Assembly (NCBI GenBank): GCA_964548535.1
Contig: CAZJRQ010000029.1
Location: 1 to 29,035 of the forward strand
Origin: CAZJRQ01 sp964548535
GTDB taxonomy: Bacteria; Bacillota; Clostridia; Oscillospirales; Ruminococcaceae
DNA: 29,035 bases
Reading direction: 5' to 3'
The translations under genes and the position numbers were made by a program. Of this stretch, positions 6,962 to 15,631 are shown one piece after another. The notes beneath the pieces were generated by a model, which saw nothing but the letters and a program-made list of their open reading frames with translations, searched no databases and was not told where the DNA came from. Each line of letters begins with the position of its first letter. The stretch's first letter is position 1.

Positions 6962-8413
6962 ATGAAGTTATATGATTTAATAAAGGGGGTAGCTCAGACC
7001 ACCCTGCCTGATATAGAGATTACAGATGTTTTTTCAGATAATAGAAAACCTGTTATAGAAGGCTCAATGTTCGTGTGTGTAAAGGGTAATACCTTTGACG
7101 GACATGACGCTGCAAAAGAAATGATTGAAAAAGGTGCAGCAGTAGTGGTTGTCGAGCGAGATCTTGGTCTTTCTCAGCAGATTATTGTAAATAATACAAG
7201 AGAGGCTCTGCCTTTGCTATGTTCAGCATGGTTTTCACATCCAGAGCGCGAGATAAAAATGATAGGCGTTACAGGTACAAACGGCAAGACAACAATAACA
7301 ACAGTTATGAAAAAGGTTCTTTCAAGCTTTGGCTGTAAGGTCGGTCTGATTGGTACTTGTCAAAACGAAATCGGCGATGAGATATTGCCGACTGCAAGAA
7401 CAACTCCAGAGCCATATGATTTGTTTGAAATCCTAAGAAAAATGGTGGATGCCAAGTGTGAGTACGTGGTAATGGAAGTTTCGTCGCAGGGACTTGAGCA
7501 AAAACGAGTAGTGCCATGTCATTATGCAGTTGGAGTTTTCACAAATCTAACTCAGGACCACCTAGATGTTCATGGAACTATGGAGAATTATTATCAAGCA
7601 AAGAAAATGCTGTTTGATATTTCTGATAAAGCGATAATAAATATTGATGATGAGTATGGACGCAGATGTGCACGTGAGGTTGCCTGTCCTTGTAAAACTT
7701 TTTCAACAATCTCAAAGGCTGATTTTTATGCCGAGGATATGTTGCTTTCAGCAAGCGGCGTAAAATATGTCTTTAGTGATAAAAAAATAAAGCATAATGT
7801 AGATTTCAAAATGCCAGGATTGTTTAACGTTTCAAATTCGCTGGCAGTAATAGCTTGCTGTGAAACTTTAGGATTTAATGTAGATAAAACGATTAAATCA
7901 CTAAATAAACTGCAGGGAGTAAGAGGCAGAGCAGAAGTTGTGCCAACTGGCAGAGATTTTACTGTAATCTGTGACTATGCGCATACACCAGACGCTTTGG
8001 TTAACGTGCTTTCGGCGATTAAGGGAAGTGTAAAAGGCAAGGTAAAATGCCTGTTCGGCTGTGGCGGAAATCGTGATGTAACAAAGCGTCCTCTAATGGC
8101 GCAAGCAGCAGCAGATAATGCCGATTTTCTGATTGTAACATCGGATAATCCTCGAAATGAAGATCCTGAAGAAATTATAAAAGATGTGCTTAAGGGACTT
8201 GATGATAAGGATACACCTCATGTTACAATTTGTGATAGACGTGAGGCAATTTATTGGGCAGTAAAGCATGCTGAAAAGGACGATATAATAGTGCTTGCAG
8301 GAAAAGGACATGAGGATTATCAGGTTCTGGCAGGCGGGCGAAAGATTCATTTTGACGAGCGTGAAGTAGTAGCTGACGCTTTAAAAGAGCTTGAAAATAG
8401 CGAAAAGCAATAG
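6962..8413 (+). CDS. murE: UDP-MurNAc-tripeptide synthetase MurE (meso-diaminopimelate type)
   Basis: Cytoplasmic ATP-dependent ligase that adds the third amino acid of the peptidoglycan stem to UDP-MurNAc-Ala-Glu. The 483-residue length fits the family. The P-loop G-T-N-G-K-T-T is at residues 105-111. The Mur ligase blocks EVSSQGLE and LTQDHLDVHGTMENYY are present, followed by the C-terminal Rossmann-like domain. D395-N-P-R398 is the known specificity motif of meso-diaminopimelate-adding MurE. The start ATG 6962 lies 33 bases after the PBP gene. The next gene, murF, acts two steps later in the pathway. Confidence 0.97.
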   Translation: MKLYDLIKGVAQTTLPDIEITDVFSDNRKPVIEGSMFVCVKGNTFDGHDAAKEMIEKGAAVVVVERDLGLSQQIIVNNTREALPLLCSAWFSHPEREIKMIGVTGTNGKTTITTVMKKVLSSFGCKVGLIGTCQNEIGDEILPTARTTPEPYDLFEILRKMVDAKCEYVVMEVSSQGLEQKRVVPCHYAVGVFTNLTQDHLDVHGTMENYYQAKKMLFDISDKAIINIDDEYGRRCAREVACPCKTFSTISKADFYAEDMLLSASGVKYVFSDKKIKHNVDFKMPGLFNVSNSLAVIACCETLGFNVDKTIKSLNKLQGVRGRAEVVPTGRDFTVICDYAHTPDALVNVLSAIKGSVKGKVKCLFGCGGNRDVTKRPLMAQAAADNADFLIVTSDNPRNEDPEEIIKDVLKGLDDKDTPHVTICDRREAIYWAVKHAEKDDIIVLAGKGHEDYQVLAGGRKIHFDEREVVADALKELENSEKQ

Positions 8414-8467
8414 AGAAAAAATAAAAAGCACTGATTATTATAGTAAAGAATTAAGGAGCATTTGATT

Positions 8468-9832
8468 ATGGAGAGCATGAGTCTGACTGAAATTATACAG
8501 GCAGTTGAAGGAAGCTTTGGTTTTCCTGTTGACACAATGGTCAGTACAATCTCGACCGATACTAGAAAAATAACGAAAGATTCAGTTTTTATAGCACTCA
8601 AAGGCGAAAACTTTGACGGACATGATTTTGCACTAAAGGCTATGGAGCAGGGCGCGGTGGCAGTAATTGCTGAAAAGCCAATAGAAAATGCAAGGTGTAT
8701 TGTGGTTGATTCAACTGCAAAAGCGCTGGTTGATTTGGCAAATTATTACCGCATGAAGTTTAATATTCCGCTAGTTGGAGTTACAGGAAGTGTCGGAAAA
8801 ACTACAACTAAGGATATGATTTCTTGTGTAGTGTCGCAAAAATATAAAACGCTGAAAACTCAAGGAAATTTGAATAATGAGATAGGGCTTCCGCTTACTC
8901 TGTTTAATCTAGATAATAGCTATCAAGCAGCAGTAATTGAAATGGGAATGTCCCATACAGGCGAGATTTCAAGACTTTCAATGTGCTCGTGTCCAACATG
9001 TGCAGTTATAACCAATATAGGTTTTTCGCATATTGAGAACTTGGGCAGTCAGGAAAATATCCTAAAAGCAAAGCTCGAGATTTTAGACGGTGCAGACTAT
9101 AATGCACCGCTAATTTTGAGTAAGGACGATAAAATGCTTGCGTCAGCCGAAATTCGCGGCGACAGAAAAGTGTATTATTATTCGGTAATGAAAAAGAAAT
9201 GCGATGTCTATGCTGCTAATATAAAAACGCAGGATGAGTCGATTTCGTTTACCATTAACTATCCAAATGGTAAAATTGACGCGACGATAAATTGTCTTGG
9301 CGAGCATAATGTAAAAAATGCTCTTGCAGCTTTTTGCGTCGGATTAGTTTTAGAAATTTCACCTGAGGATATAGTAAAAGGAATTGCAGATTTTTCACCG
9401 GACGGACTAAGACAAAATGTGTATGAAAAAAATGCTAAAACATTTGTTGTCGATTGCTATAATGCAGCGCCAGACTCAATGTCAGCCGCACTTTCAGTCT
9501 TGTCACAGACGAAAATTTCTGACGACGGTAAAAGATATTGTGTCCTAGCCGATATGCTTGAGCTTGGAAAAATGTCTAAAACCCTCCATAAAAACGTGGG
9601 CGAGTATGTGGCAAATTCTAAGGCAGATTGCTTGATATGCTTTGGTGAAAACTCAAAGTATTATATCGAGGGCGCAGTGAAAAATGGCTTTGACGAGAAA
9701 AATTGTCACCAGTTTGAAACTCGTGATGAAATTATAAGTTATCTGAATGATGTCCTGAAATCAGGTGATGCAGTGCTTTTCAAAGGCAGTCGAGGAATGA
9801 AACTTGAAGAGGTCGTAAATGCTGTGGAATAA
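8468..9832 (+). CDS. murF: UDP-MurNAc-tripeptide-D-alanyl-D-alanine ligase MurF
   Basis: Adds D-Ala-D-Ala to UDP-MurNAc-tripeptide, giving the substrate of MraY. The start is placed at ATG 8468, nine bases after AAGGAG (8453-8458); the in-frame TTG 8462 is too close. The product has 454 residues. It shows the N-terminal MurF substrate domain (STDTRKITKDSVFIALKG), the P-loop GSVGKTT near residues 106-112 and NEIGLPLTL. The C-terminal domain carries VVDCYNAAPDSM, which corresponds to the conserved D-x-Y-N-A-x-P block. It overlaps the mraY start by 14 bases, indicating translational coupling. Confidence 0.96.
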   Translation: MESMSLTEIIQAVEGSFGFPVDTMVSTISTDTRKITKDSVFIALKGENFDGHDFALKAMEQGAVAVIAEKPIENARCIVVDSTAKALVDLANYYRMKFNIPLVGVTGSVGKTTTKDMISCVVSQKYKTLKTQGNLNNEIGLPLTLFNLDNSYQAAVIEMGMSHTGEISRLSMCSCPTCAVITNIGFSHIENLGSQENILKAKLEILDGADYNAPLILSKDDKMLASAEIRGDRKVYYYSVMKKKCDVYAANIKTQDESISFTINYPNGKIDATINCLGEHNVKNALAAFCVGLVLEISPEDIVKGIADFSPDGLRQNVYEKNAKTFVVDCYNAAPDSMSAALSVLSQTKISDDGKRYCVLADMLELGKMSKTLHKNVGEYVANSKADCLICFGENSKYYIEGAVKNGFDEKNCHQFETRDEIISYLNDVLKSGDAVLFKGSRGMKLEEVVNAVE

Positions 9833-10853
9833 AATTCTGCTGGTATTGCTAATTGAAATTGTTGTAAGTTTTGCAATGGGCAGAGTTTTAATACCATATT
9901 TTCGTAAGCTAAAAACAGGAAAACTTGAGCTGTATGTCGGCGATAGATTTCAAAAGGATGAGCAAAACACCCCAAAATTCGGCGGAATAATCATCTTGTT
10001 AGTGCTGATTATAGCAATTGCGCTAGGGCTAGGAGTAGTCTTGCAATCATCTCAGCTTGGTGATTTTAACTATTCAAGCAGAGTATTAACAGGCGTGATT
10101 TTTTCAGGTCTACTGATGATAGTCGGCACTTTTGAAGACTTCACAAAGGATTGCAAAAGCAAAGCAGTAGGGTTTAAACTTCGCCATAAGGTGTTTATAG
10201 AGTTTTTGCTTAGCTTGGCTCTTCTAATTTCGCTGTATCTGCAAGGTGACAATACTCAAGAAGTGCTGTTGCCATTCGGCTTGGGATATCTAAGCTTTGG
10301 AGTTTTATATTATCCGCTAATGGCAGTTTTCATGACCTGCACTATCAATATGGTTAAGCTCCACGATTGTTTTGGAGGCGATACAAGCAGTGGCATAGAT
10401 GGACTTTGCTGTGCTACCACTGTTGTTTTTTCGCTTTTCGTGGCAATTTGTAGTGATATTGCAGATAATTCTTTCGCACAGGTCTATGCATATTGTATAG
10501 CGGGCGCAGCGGCAGGAATGCTCATTTGGGGACTTTCTCCTGCTAAAATTTATATCGGTGAGTCGGGCTCGCTTTTGCTGGGCGGATTAGTATCGTCGCT
10601 GGTGATAGTGTCGCAAATGCATGTAGTGTTTTTGCTTGCCGGACTTGCGTTTGTAGTGGACAGCATCTGTGCACTAGTTCAGTATTTTGTTTATAGGAAG
10701 AATAAAAAGCTGGTTTTTCAAGGCAATAGCCTTCATGCCCATCTAAAGGCGAAAAACTGGAGTGACTATAAAATAATTGCTCTGTTTGGATTGATAACAG
10801 TGGTAGGCGGAGCAGTATCAATAGGTTTTGCAATGTACAAAACCAAATTTTAA
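9819..10853 (+). CDS. mraY: Divergent MraY-like phospho-N-acetylmuramoyl-pentapeptide transferase
   Basis: Expected to move phospho-MurNAc-pentapeptide from UDP to undecaprenyl phosphate, making lipid I at the inner face of the membrane. The 344-residue product has about ten hydrophobic segments, TPKFGG (51-56) matching the family TPTMGG, and sits directly after murF. Several hallmark sites differ from the usual MraY. The DD pair is E106-D107. The NLTDGLDGLA region reads KLHDCFGG then DTSSGIDGL (residues 180-196), with about eight extra residues between D183 and D194. GDTGS is GESGS (247-251), and the HHH motif is H306-A-H308. D107, D183, D194, G247 and two His are kept, so activity is plausible. 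WecA/TagO-type activity is less likely because of position and the His pair. Confidence 0.85.
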   Translation: MLWNKILLVLLIEIVVSFAMGRVLIPYFRKLKTGKLELYVGDRFQKDEQNTPKFGGIIILLVLIIAIALGLGVVLQSSQLGDFNYSSRVLTGVIFSGLLMIVGTFEDFTKDCKSKAVGFKLRHKVFIEFLLSLALLISLYLQGDNTQEVLLPFGLGYLSFGVLYYPLMAVFMTCTINMVKLHDCFGGDTSSGIDGLCCATTVVFSLFVAICSDIADNSFAQVYAYCIAGAAAGMLIWGLSPAKIYIGESGSLLLGGLVSSLVIVSQMHVVFLLAGLAFVVDSICALVQYFVYRKNKKLVFQGNSLHAHLKAKNWSDYKIIALFGLITVVGGAVSIGFAMYKTKF

Positions 10854-10886
10854 TAATTAATCAAGAACAAAAAGGGAGGTTGTAAA

Positions 10887-12116
10887 ATGGCTGAAAAAAC
10901 GATAGGAAAAGGACGAAATGTCGGTGCACAAACCGATAGCAGTCTATCTGCCAAACAACCGGTTGCGCAAGAACGAAAGAAATTTAACTTTAGATTTATA
11001 AGAACGCAAATAGATAAGCCGTTTTTCATACTTTTATTAGTTTTGCTGGCATTTGGAATGATAATGATGTTTTCGGCAAGCTATGCAAGTGCTATTAATA
11101 AATATGGTGACGGATATTATTATTTAAAGAAACAGCTCCAAGCAGCAGGTTTAGGACTAGTTGCAATGTTTGCGTTGTCATTTTTAGACTATCATTTTTT
11201 TCAGAATACTAAAGTGGCTTTTTTGGCTTTTGCATTAACATGGGTTCTGTCAATGTATACTGCATTTTTTGGAGTATCAACAGCGGATGCGAAACGTTGG
11301 ATATATATTGGTCGACTTCAGCTTCAGCCATCTGAGCTTTTAAAAGTTGCATTTATAATAATATTTGCCTACATAATGTCAGTTAATTTCCCTAAGTTTA
11401 AGGACTGGAAATATTGTGTCATACCATTTACAGTAATACTGGGATTAGTGGCAATAGTTCTAGTATTTCAGCGTCATATGTCTGCTGTGCTGCTAGTTGG
11501 AATTATCGGCATAAGTATGATGTTTGTAAGCGGAATGCCAAAGAAAACCTTTTGGATTTTTATCGGCTGCTGTTTAGGTGCCGGACTGATTTTAGTACTT
11601 TATAAAGTCTTTGCAACAGGAGATTTCAACTATATTCTTGATAGATTTCAAAGCTGGAAAGATCCAACGTCAGATATAAGCAATACAACTTTGCAGACCT
11701 ATCAGTCGATTTTGGCAATAGGTTCAGGCGGAATGTTCGGACTTGGATTTTTAGAGTCAAGACAGAAATACCTGTATCTTCCCGAATCTCAAAACGACTT
11801 TGTTTTCGCAATAATCTGTGAGGAGCTTGGGTTTGTCGGAGCACTAGCAGTAATAATTTTGTTTTTGATGTTTACAATCAGAGGTTTTTATGTAGCCTCC
11901 CACGCGAAGGATCGTTTTGGAATGCTTTTAGGAACAGGTATAATAATGCAGATAGGCTCACAGGCTTTTCTAAATATAGCCGTAGCGAGCAATGCTTTTC
12001 CAAATACAGGTATATCTTTGCCGTTTTTCAGCTATGGCGGAACAGCATTGTTAATACAGCTTGCTGAAATGGGAATATTTCTAAATATTTCTCGTCAAGC
12101 AAAGTTGCCAAAATAG
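10887..12116 (+). CDS. ftsW: FtsW septal peptidoglycan glycosyltransferase (SEDS family)
   Basis: Polymerises lipid II into glycan strands at the septum together with the class B PBP. The 409-residue product has a basic cytoplasmic N-terminus of about 45 residues, then about ten membrane segments. SEDS landmarks are visible: KRWIYIGRLQLQPSELLK in the middle, PESQNDFVFAIICEELG (the region of the extracellular loop with the catalytic Asp) and NTGISLPFFSYGGTALL near the C-terminus. AAGGGAGG lies before ATG 10887. Usually murD separates mraY from this gene; here it is missing and the spacer is 33 bases. A sporulation-specific SpoVE role cannot be excluded, but this is the only SEDS gene in the window. 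Confidence 0.95.
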   Translation: MAEKTIGKGRNVGAQTDSSLSAKQPVAQERKKFNFRFIRTQIDKPFFILLLVLLAFGMIMMFSASYASAINKYGDGYYYLKKQLQAAGLGLVAMFALSFLDYHFFQNTKVAFLAFALTWVLSMYTAFFGVSTADAKRWIYIGRLQLQPSELLKVAFIIIFAYIMSVNFPKFKDWKYCVIPFTVILGLVAIVLVFQRHMSAVLLVGIIGISMMFVSGMPKKTFWIFIGCCLGAGLILVLYKVFATGDFNYILDRFQSWKDPTSDISNTTLQTYQSILAIGSGGMFGLGFLESRQKYLYLPESQNDFVFAIICEELGFVGALAVIILFLMFTIRGFYVASHAKDRFGMLLGTGIIMQIGSQAFLNIAVASNAFPNTGISLPFFSYGGTALLIQLAEMGIFLNISRQAKLPK

Positions 12117-12133
12117 TTGTTTTGTGTTATAAT
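12105..12133 (+). promoter_or_regulatory. Internal promoter before murG
   Basis: TTGCCA (12105-12110, inside the 3' end of ftsW), a 17-base spacer and TATAAT (12128-12133). The expected start near 12140 gives a short leader with a small CCGC/GCGG hairpin at 12154-12165. Confidence 0.55.
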
Positions 12134-12186
12134 AATTTTTAATGAAAATCTTGCCGCTTTTGCGGTCTTATATGAGGTTATAAAAT

Positions 12187-13317
12187 ATGTTTAGAGTATT
12201 ACTTGCCGGCGGTGGAACAGCAGGTCATATAAATCCTGCACTCGCTATCGCTGAAATTATAAAGGAGCATCGTCCTGATGCTGAATTTTGTTTTGCTGGA
12301 AATCCTACAAAGCTTGAGGCAAAACTAGTTCCAAAGGCGGGATATAGATTTGAGCCTATTATGGTTGAGGGTTTTCAAAGGAAGATAAATGCTCAGAATA
12401 TAAAAAGAAATGGCAAAGCTCTGTGGTATTTAATGAATACAGGTAAAAGAGCGAAGCAGATTATAAAAGATTTTAAGCCAGATTTAGTTGTCGGAACAGG
12501 TGGATATGTAGCAGGTCCGATAGTTAGAAAAGCAGCACAAATGGGAATAAAAACTGCAATTCATGAGCAGAATGCTTTTCCGGGAGTGACAAATAAAATA
12601 CTATCAAAAAAAGTTGATGTCGTTATGCTTACTGTTAAGGAAGCAAAACAATATTTTCCAGAAGCTAAAAAAACTGTTGTTACAGGACTGCCAGTGAGAA
12701 AAGCTTTTGAAACAAAGAGCAAATCTCAGGCAAGACGAGAATTAGGTTTTGCTGAGGATGAAATTTGTATTCTTTCAACAGGCGGAAGTCTAGGTGCAAG
12801 AGTGCTAAATGAGCAGATTGCGAAACTTTTAAAATGGTATCAGGAAAATAATGTCAAGGTAAATCATATTCATTCCTATGGAACATATCAAGGATATGCT
12901 GATTATGTAAAGACTTTAGAGGAGCAAGGGGTTAAAGTAAAAGGCAATCAGCACTTGTTTATAAACGATTACATCAATATGCCGCTTTGCATGGCAGCAT
13001 CAGATCTTGTTATTACAAGATGCGGAGCAAGCTCATTAGCCGAGATTGAAGCAGTCGGCAGAGGAGCGATTTTAATTCCGTCACCAATGGTAGCTGAAAA
13101 TCATCAGTATCATAACGGAATGGTTTTGCAAAATGCAGGCGCAGGTTTCGTATATGAGGAAAAGAACCTTACCGATAGTACAATTATTGATAAAATAGAT
13201 GAACTGATTAATGATAAAAGTAAGCTAAATGAACTTTCTGAAAAATCAGCAAATCTTTATATTAGTGATACAAATGACAGAATTTATAATGCGGTTAGTC
13301 CGCTTATAGCGAAATAA
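12187..13317 (+). CDS. murG: MurG: UDP-GlcNAc-undecaprenyl-PP-MurNAc-pentapeptide GlcNAc transferase
   Basis: Adds GlcNAc to lipid I to give lipid II on the cytoplasmic face of the membrane. The 376-residue product is of the GT-B fold. The N-terminal glycine-rich loop GGGTAGHINPALAIA begins near residue 8, GTGGYVAGP near 100, HEQNAFPGVTN near 120, and the C-terminal UDP-GlcNAc-binding half carries STGGSLGA and RCGASSLAEI. ATG 12187 has only a weak GAGG upstream. It may be served both by cluster read-through and by the promoter at 12105-12133. Confidence 0.97.
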   Translation: MFRVLLAGGGTAGHINPALAIAEIIKEHRPDAEFCFAGNPTKLEAKLVPKAGYRFEPIMVEGFQRKINAQNIKRNGKALWYLMNTGKRAKQIIKDFKPDLVVGTGGYVAGPIVRKAAQMGIKTAIHEQNAFPGVTNKILSKKVDVVMLTVKEAKQYFPEAKKTVVTGLPVRKAFETKSKSQARRELGFAEDEICILSTGGSLGARVLNEQIAKLLKWYQENNVKVNHIHSYGTYQGYADYVKTLEEQGVKVKGNQHLFINDYINMPLCMAASDLVITRCGASSLAEIEAVGRGAILIPSPMVAENHQYHNGMVLQNAGAGFVYEEKNLTDSTIIDKIDELINDKSKLNELSEKSANLYISDTNDRIYNAVSPLIAK

Positions 13318-13354
13318 ATTCGTTACAAAAAATGAAACAAGGGGAAGTCGAAAT

Positions 13355-14203
13355 ATGGCTATTTCAAAGAATGAAATGGATGGCATAAAGTCACCAGATC
13401 AAAATCAAATGAATAAGAATCTGCAAAGTCAAGGCGGTTACCGAAGCGGAATGAGCACTGAGTTTTCAAGGTCTTCAGCGCAGTCTTTTCAGGCGGCAAC
13501 AAAGGTTCATAGTATGCCTGAACGAGGTGCAGATAAAACAAAAAAAATAGAAGATGAATTTCTTTGGCCGAAAAAGCAAACTACAAACAACAAAAATCGA
13601 GTTGCCTCAATTAAAGTGTTTGGAAGATATGTGGCAAAGTCAGCGTTTGTTAAAGCAATGATAGTTATGGTGCTTGTATGTATGGTGCTTTTGTTTCTTT
13701 TTCCGCCGATAACAACGAATAATAATGAAGTCAGCAATAGCAGATATGAAAATATATTTGCCCATAAAGGTATGACAGAGCTTAAACAGGATCTGTATAA
13801 AAACAAAGCAATATTTGAAATTGAAGCGCTGTCGTCAGAAAATCCAAAGGATTATCGTATTTGTACGATTGGTGTAAAAATACGCAATTATATGCCGTTT
13901 GAAGTGTGCTTTGACAATTTTGCAGTATCAAAAGCGAATATCACATATGAGCCAAAGTTTGTATGTGCTGGAATAGCGAACGACGGTGGCGGAGTAGTTT
14001 CTCCATTTTCGTCAGAAACATTTGAAGTTGAGGTTTTGGTAAACGTCGCAGGAATGTCAGAGGAAGAATTTCAAAAAGCAGTAACCTCGCTGATGATAAA
14101 AACAAATGGTTTGAAGAGAAAGATTGCAAAAGGTGTATATTGTCCAACATTACCAATATATATAACTGTGTCAAATGATGCAGTATTTGATTTAAATTCA
14201 TAA
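13355..14203 (+). CDS. Unknown single-pass membrane protein inside the dcw cluster
   Basis: I do not recognise this family. The 282-residue product starts at ATG 13355 behind AAGGGGAA. Residues 1-95 are polar and Gln/Ser/Lys-rich, probably disordered and cytoplasmic. One strong membrane segment spans about 97-117. About 165 extracytoplasmic residues follow with alternating hydrophobic residues and the blocks CTIGVKIRNYMPFEVCFDNF and FSSETFEVEVLVNVAGMSEE. These look like a beta-sandwich (DUF4352/Ig-like style), but that is inference. It sits between murG and murA, in the same orientation and with short spacers, where other Firmicutes keep murB or division genes. The topology is like FtsQ/FtsL-type divisome proteins, so an accessory role in division or wall synthesis is possible. 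Confidence 0.9.
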   Translation: MAISKNEMDGIKSPDQNQMNKNLQSQGGYRSGMSTEFSRSSAQSFQAATKVHSMPERGADKTKKIEDEFLWPKKQTTNNKNRVASIKVFGRYVAKSAFVKAMIVMVLVCMVLLFLFPPITTNNNEVSNSRYENIFAHKGMTELKQDLYKNKAIFEIEALSSENPKDYRICTIGVKIRNYMPFEVCFDNFAVSKANITYEPKFVCAGIANDGGGVVSPFSSETFEVEVLVNVAGMSEEEFQKAVTSLMIKTNGLKRKIAKGVYCPTLPIYITVSNDAVFDLNS

Positions 14204-14340
14204 AATTTAGTATTTTTATAATAAAATAAGCCGCTATAATGAAGTTTTCACCCGTAGAAGAGATTGTGCATAATATAAGTAAAGTCAGTAACGATATTTA
14301 TTTAAGACTTGCAAATTTCTTTGAAAAGGAGAGAGGCTTT

Positions 14341-15597
14341 ATGCAAAGGCTGGTGATTGAGGGAGAAAAACGTATCAGCGGCGAAATTGAAGTTCAAGGA
14401 GCAAAAAACAGTGCGTTGCCATTGTTGGCAGCATGTGTTTTGGTGGATGGTGAGGTGGAATTACATAACTGTCCCAAGCTTTCTGATGTTTTTGCAGCTT
14501 GCAGAATATTGACTTGTTTAGGCTGTAAGTGTAAAAGTCAGGAAAATGCAGTGTCTGTAAAAGCGCAGGATGTAGCTAAGTCTTTTGTTCCAGACGATTT
14601 AATGCGCGAAATGAGATCATCCATTGTATTTTTAGGAGCAATACTAGGAAGAATGGGAGAGTGTTCGCTTTCGTTTCCAGGAGGCTGTGAGCTAGGTCCA
14701 AGACCGATAGATATGCATATTGCTGCTCTAAAACAAATGGGTGTTGTTATAAAAGAGGAGCATGGAGTTTTGCAGTGCTTTACGCCTAAGGGGATAAAGG
14801 GTGCAAAAATCACACTGTCGTTTCCGTCAGTGGGTGCGACCGAAAATATTATGCTAGCCGCTTGCCTTGCAGAGGGTGATACGGTTATTTATAATTCAGC
14901 AAGAGAGCCTGAGATTTCAGACCTTGCTAATTTTCTTAATGCCTGCGGAGCTAGAATAAGCGGTCAAGGCTCAAGCACAATTTATATAAGTGGCGTAAAA
15001 TCCTTGCATGGCTGTGAATATACCGTCATGCCTGATAGAATAGTTGCGTCAACCTTGCTGGGTGCAGCGGCTATTACTAATGGAGAAATTAGTCTGAAAA
15101 ATGCAAGAAGTCAAGATATTGATTCTGTGATTCCTATTTTTGAGCAAATGGGATGTGCAGTTTATCCATATGAAGATAGAATATATTTGAATAGTAAAAA
15201 GCCCCTAAAGGCAGTAAAAACTATCAGAACAATGCCGTATCCGGGTTTCCCAACCGATGCTCAGGCAGTAGTTATGTCAGTTTTAACAAAGGCTCAGGGA
15301 ACGAGCGTTATAGTGGAAAATATCTTTGAAAATAGATATCGCCATGTAGATGAGCTTGTACGAATGGGAGCAAATATCAAAGCTGAGGGCAAGGTTTCAG
15401 TAATTGAAGGAGTAAAAAAGCTTTATGGAGCAAATGTCCGCGCGACTGATTTAAGAGGCGGTGCAGCATTAGTATTAGCCGCTCTAGCAGCCGAGGGCGA
15501 AACAGTTTTGACAAACATAAAGCTAATCGATAGAGGGTATGAGGAGATAGAAAAACAGCTTACAGCAGTAGGTGCAAAAGTAGTACGAAAGAATTAG
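14341..15597 (+). CDS. murA: UDP-N-acetylglucosamine 1-carboxyvinyltransferase MurA
   Basis: Transfers enolpyruvate from PEP to UDP-GlcNAc, the committed step of peptidoglycan synthesis and the fosfomycin target. The start is set at ATG 14341, behind AAGGAGA (14326-14332), giving 418 residues beginning MQRLVIEG as in other MurA proteins. An in-frame ATG at 14239 would add 34 residues but has no ribosome site. K22-N23 in QGAKNSALP and the active-site loop PGGC116ELGPRPID are present. C116 matches the Cys alkylated by fosfomycin. Clostridia often carry two murA copies; this is the cluster copy and only this one is visible here. Confidence 0.96.
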   Translation: MQRLVIEGEKRISGEIEVQGAKNSALPLLAACVLVDGEVELHNCPKLSDVFAACRILTCLGCKCKSQENAVSVKAQDVAKSFVPDDLMREMRSSIVFLGAILGRMGECSLSFPGGCELGPRPIDMHIAALKQMGVVIKEEHGVLQCFTPKGIKGAKITLSFPSVGATENIMLAACLAEGDTVIYNSAREPEISDLANFLNACGARISGQGSSTIYISGVKSLHGCEYTVMPDRIVASTLLGAAAITNGEISLKNARSQDIDSVIPIFEQMGCAVYPYEDRIYLNSKKPLKAVKTIRTMPYPGFPTDAQAVVMSVLTKAQGTSVIVENIFENRYRHVDELVRMGANIKAEGKVSVIEGVKKLYGANVRATDLRGGAALVLAALAAEGETVLTNIKLIDRGYEEIEKQLTAVGAKVVRKN

Positions 15598-15631
15598 ATG
15601 ATTTTGAAATAGTTATATAAAAGGAAGAAAA

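Noticed and set aside
14239..14340. N-terminal extension of MurA by 34 residues
   Set aside because: No ribosome site before ATG 14239, while ATG 14341 has AAGGAGA and gives the usual MurA N-terminus.
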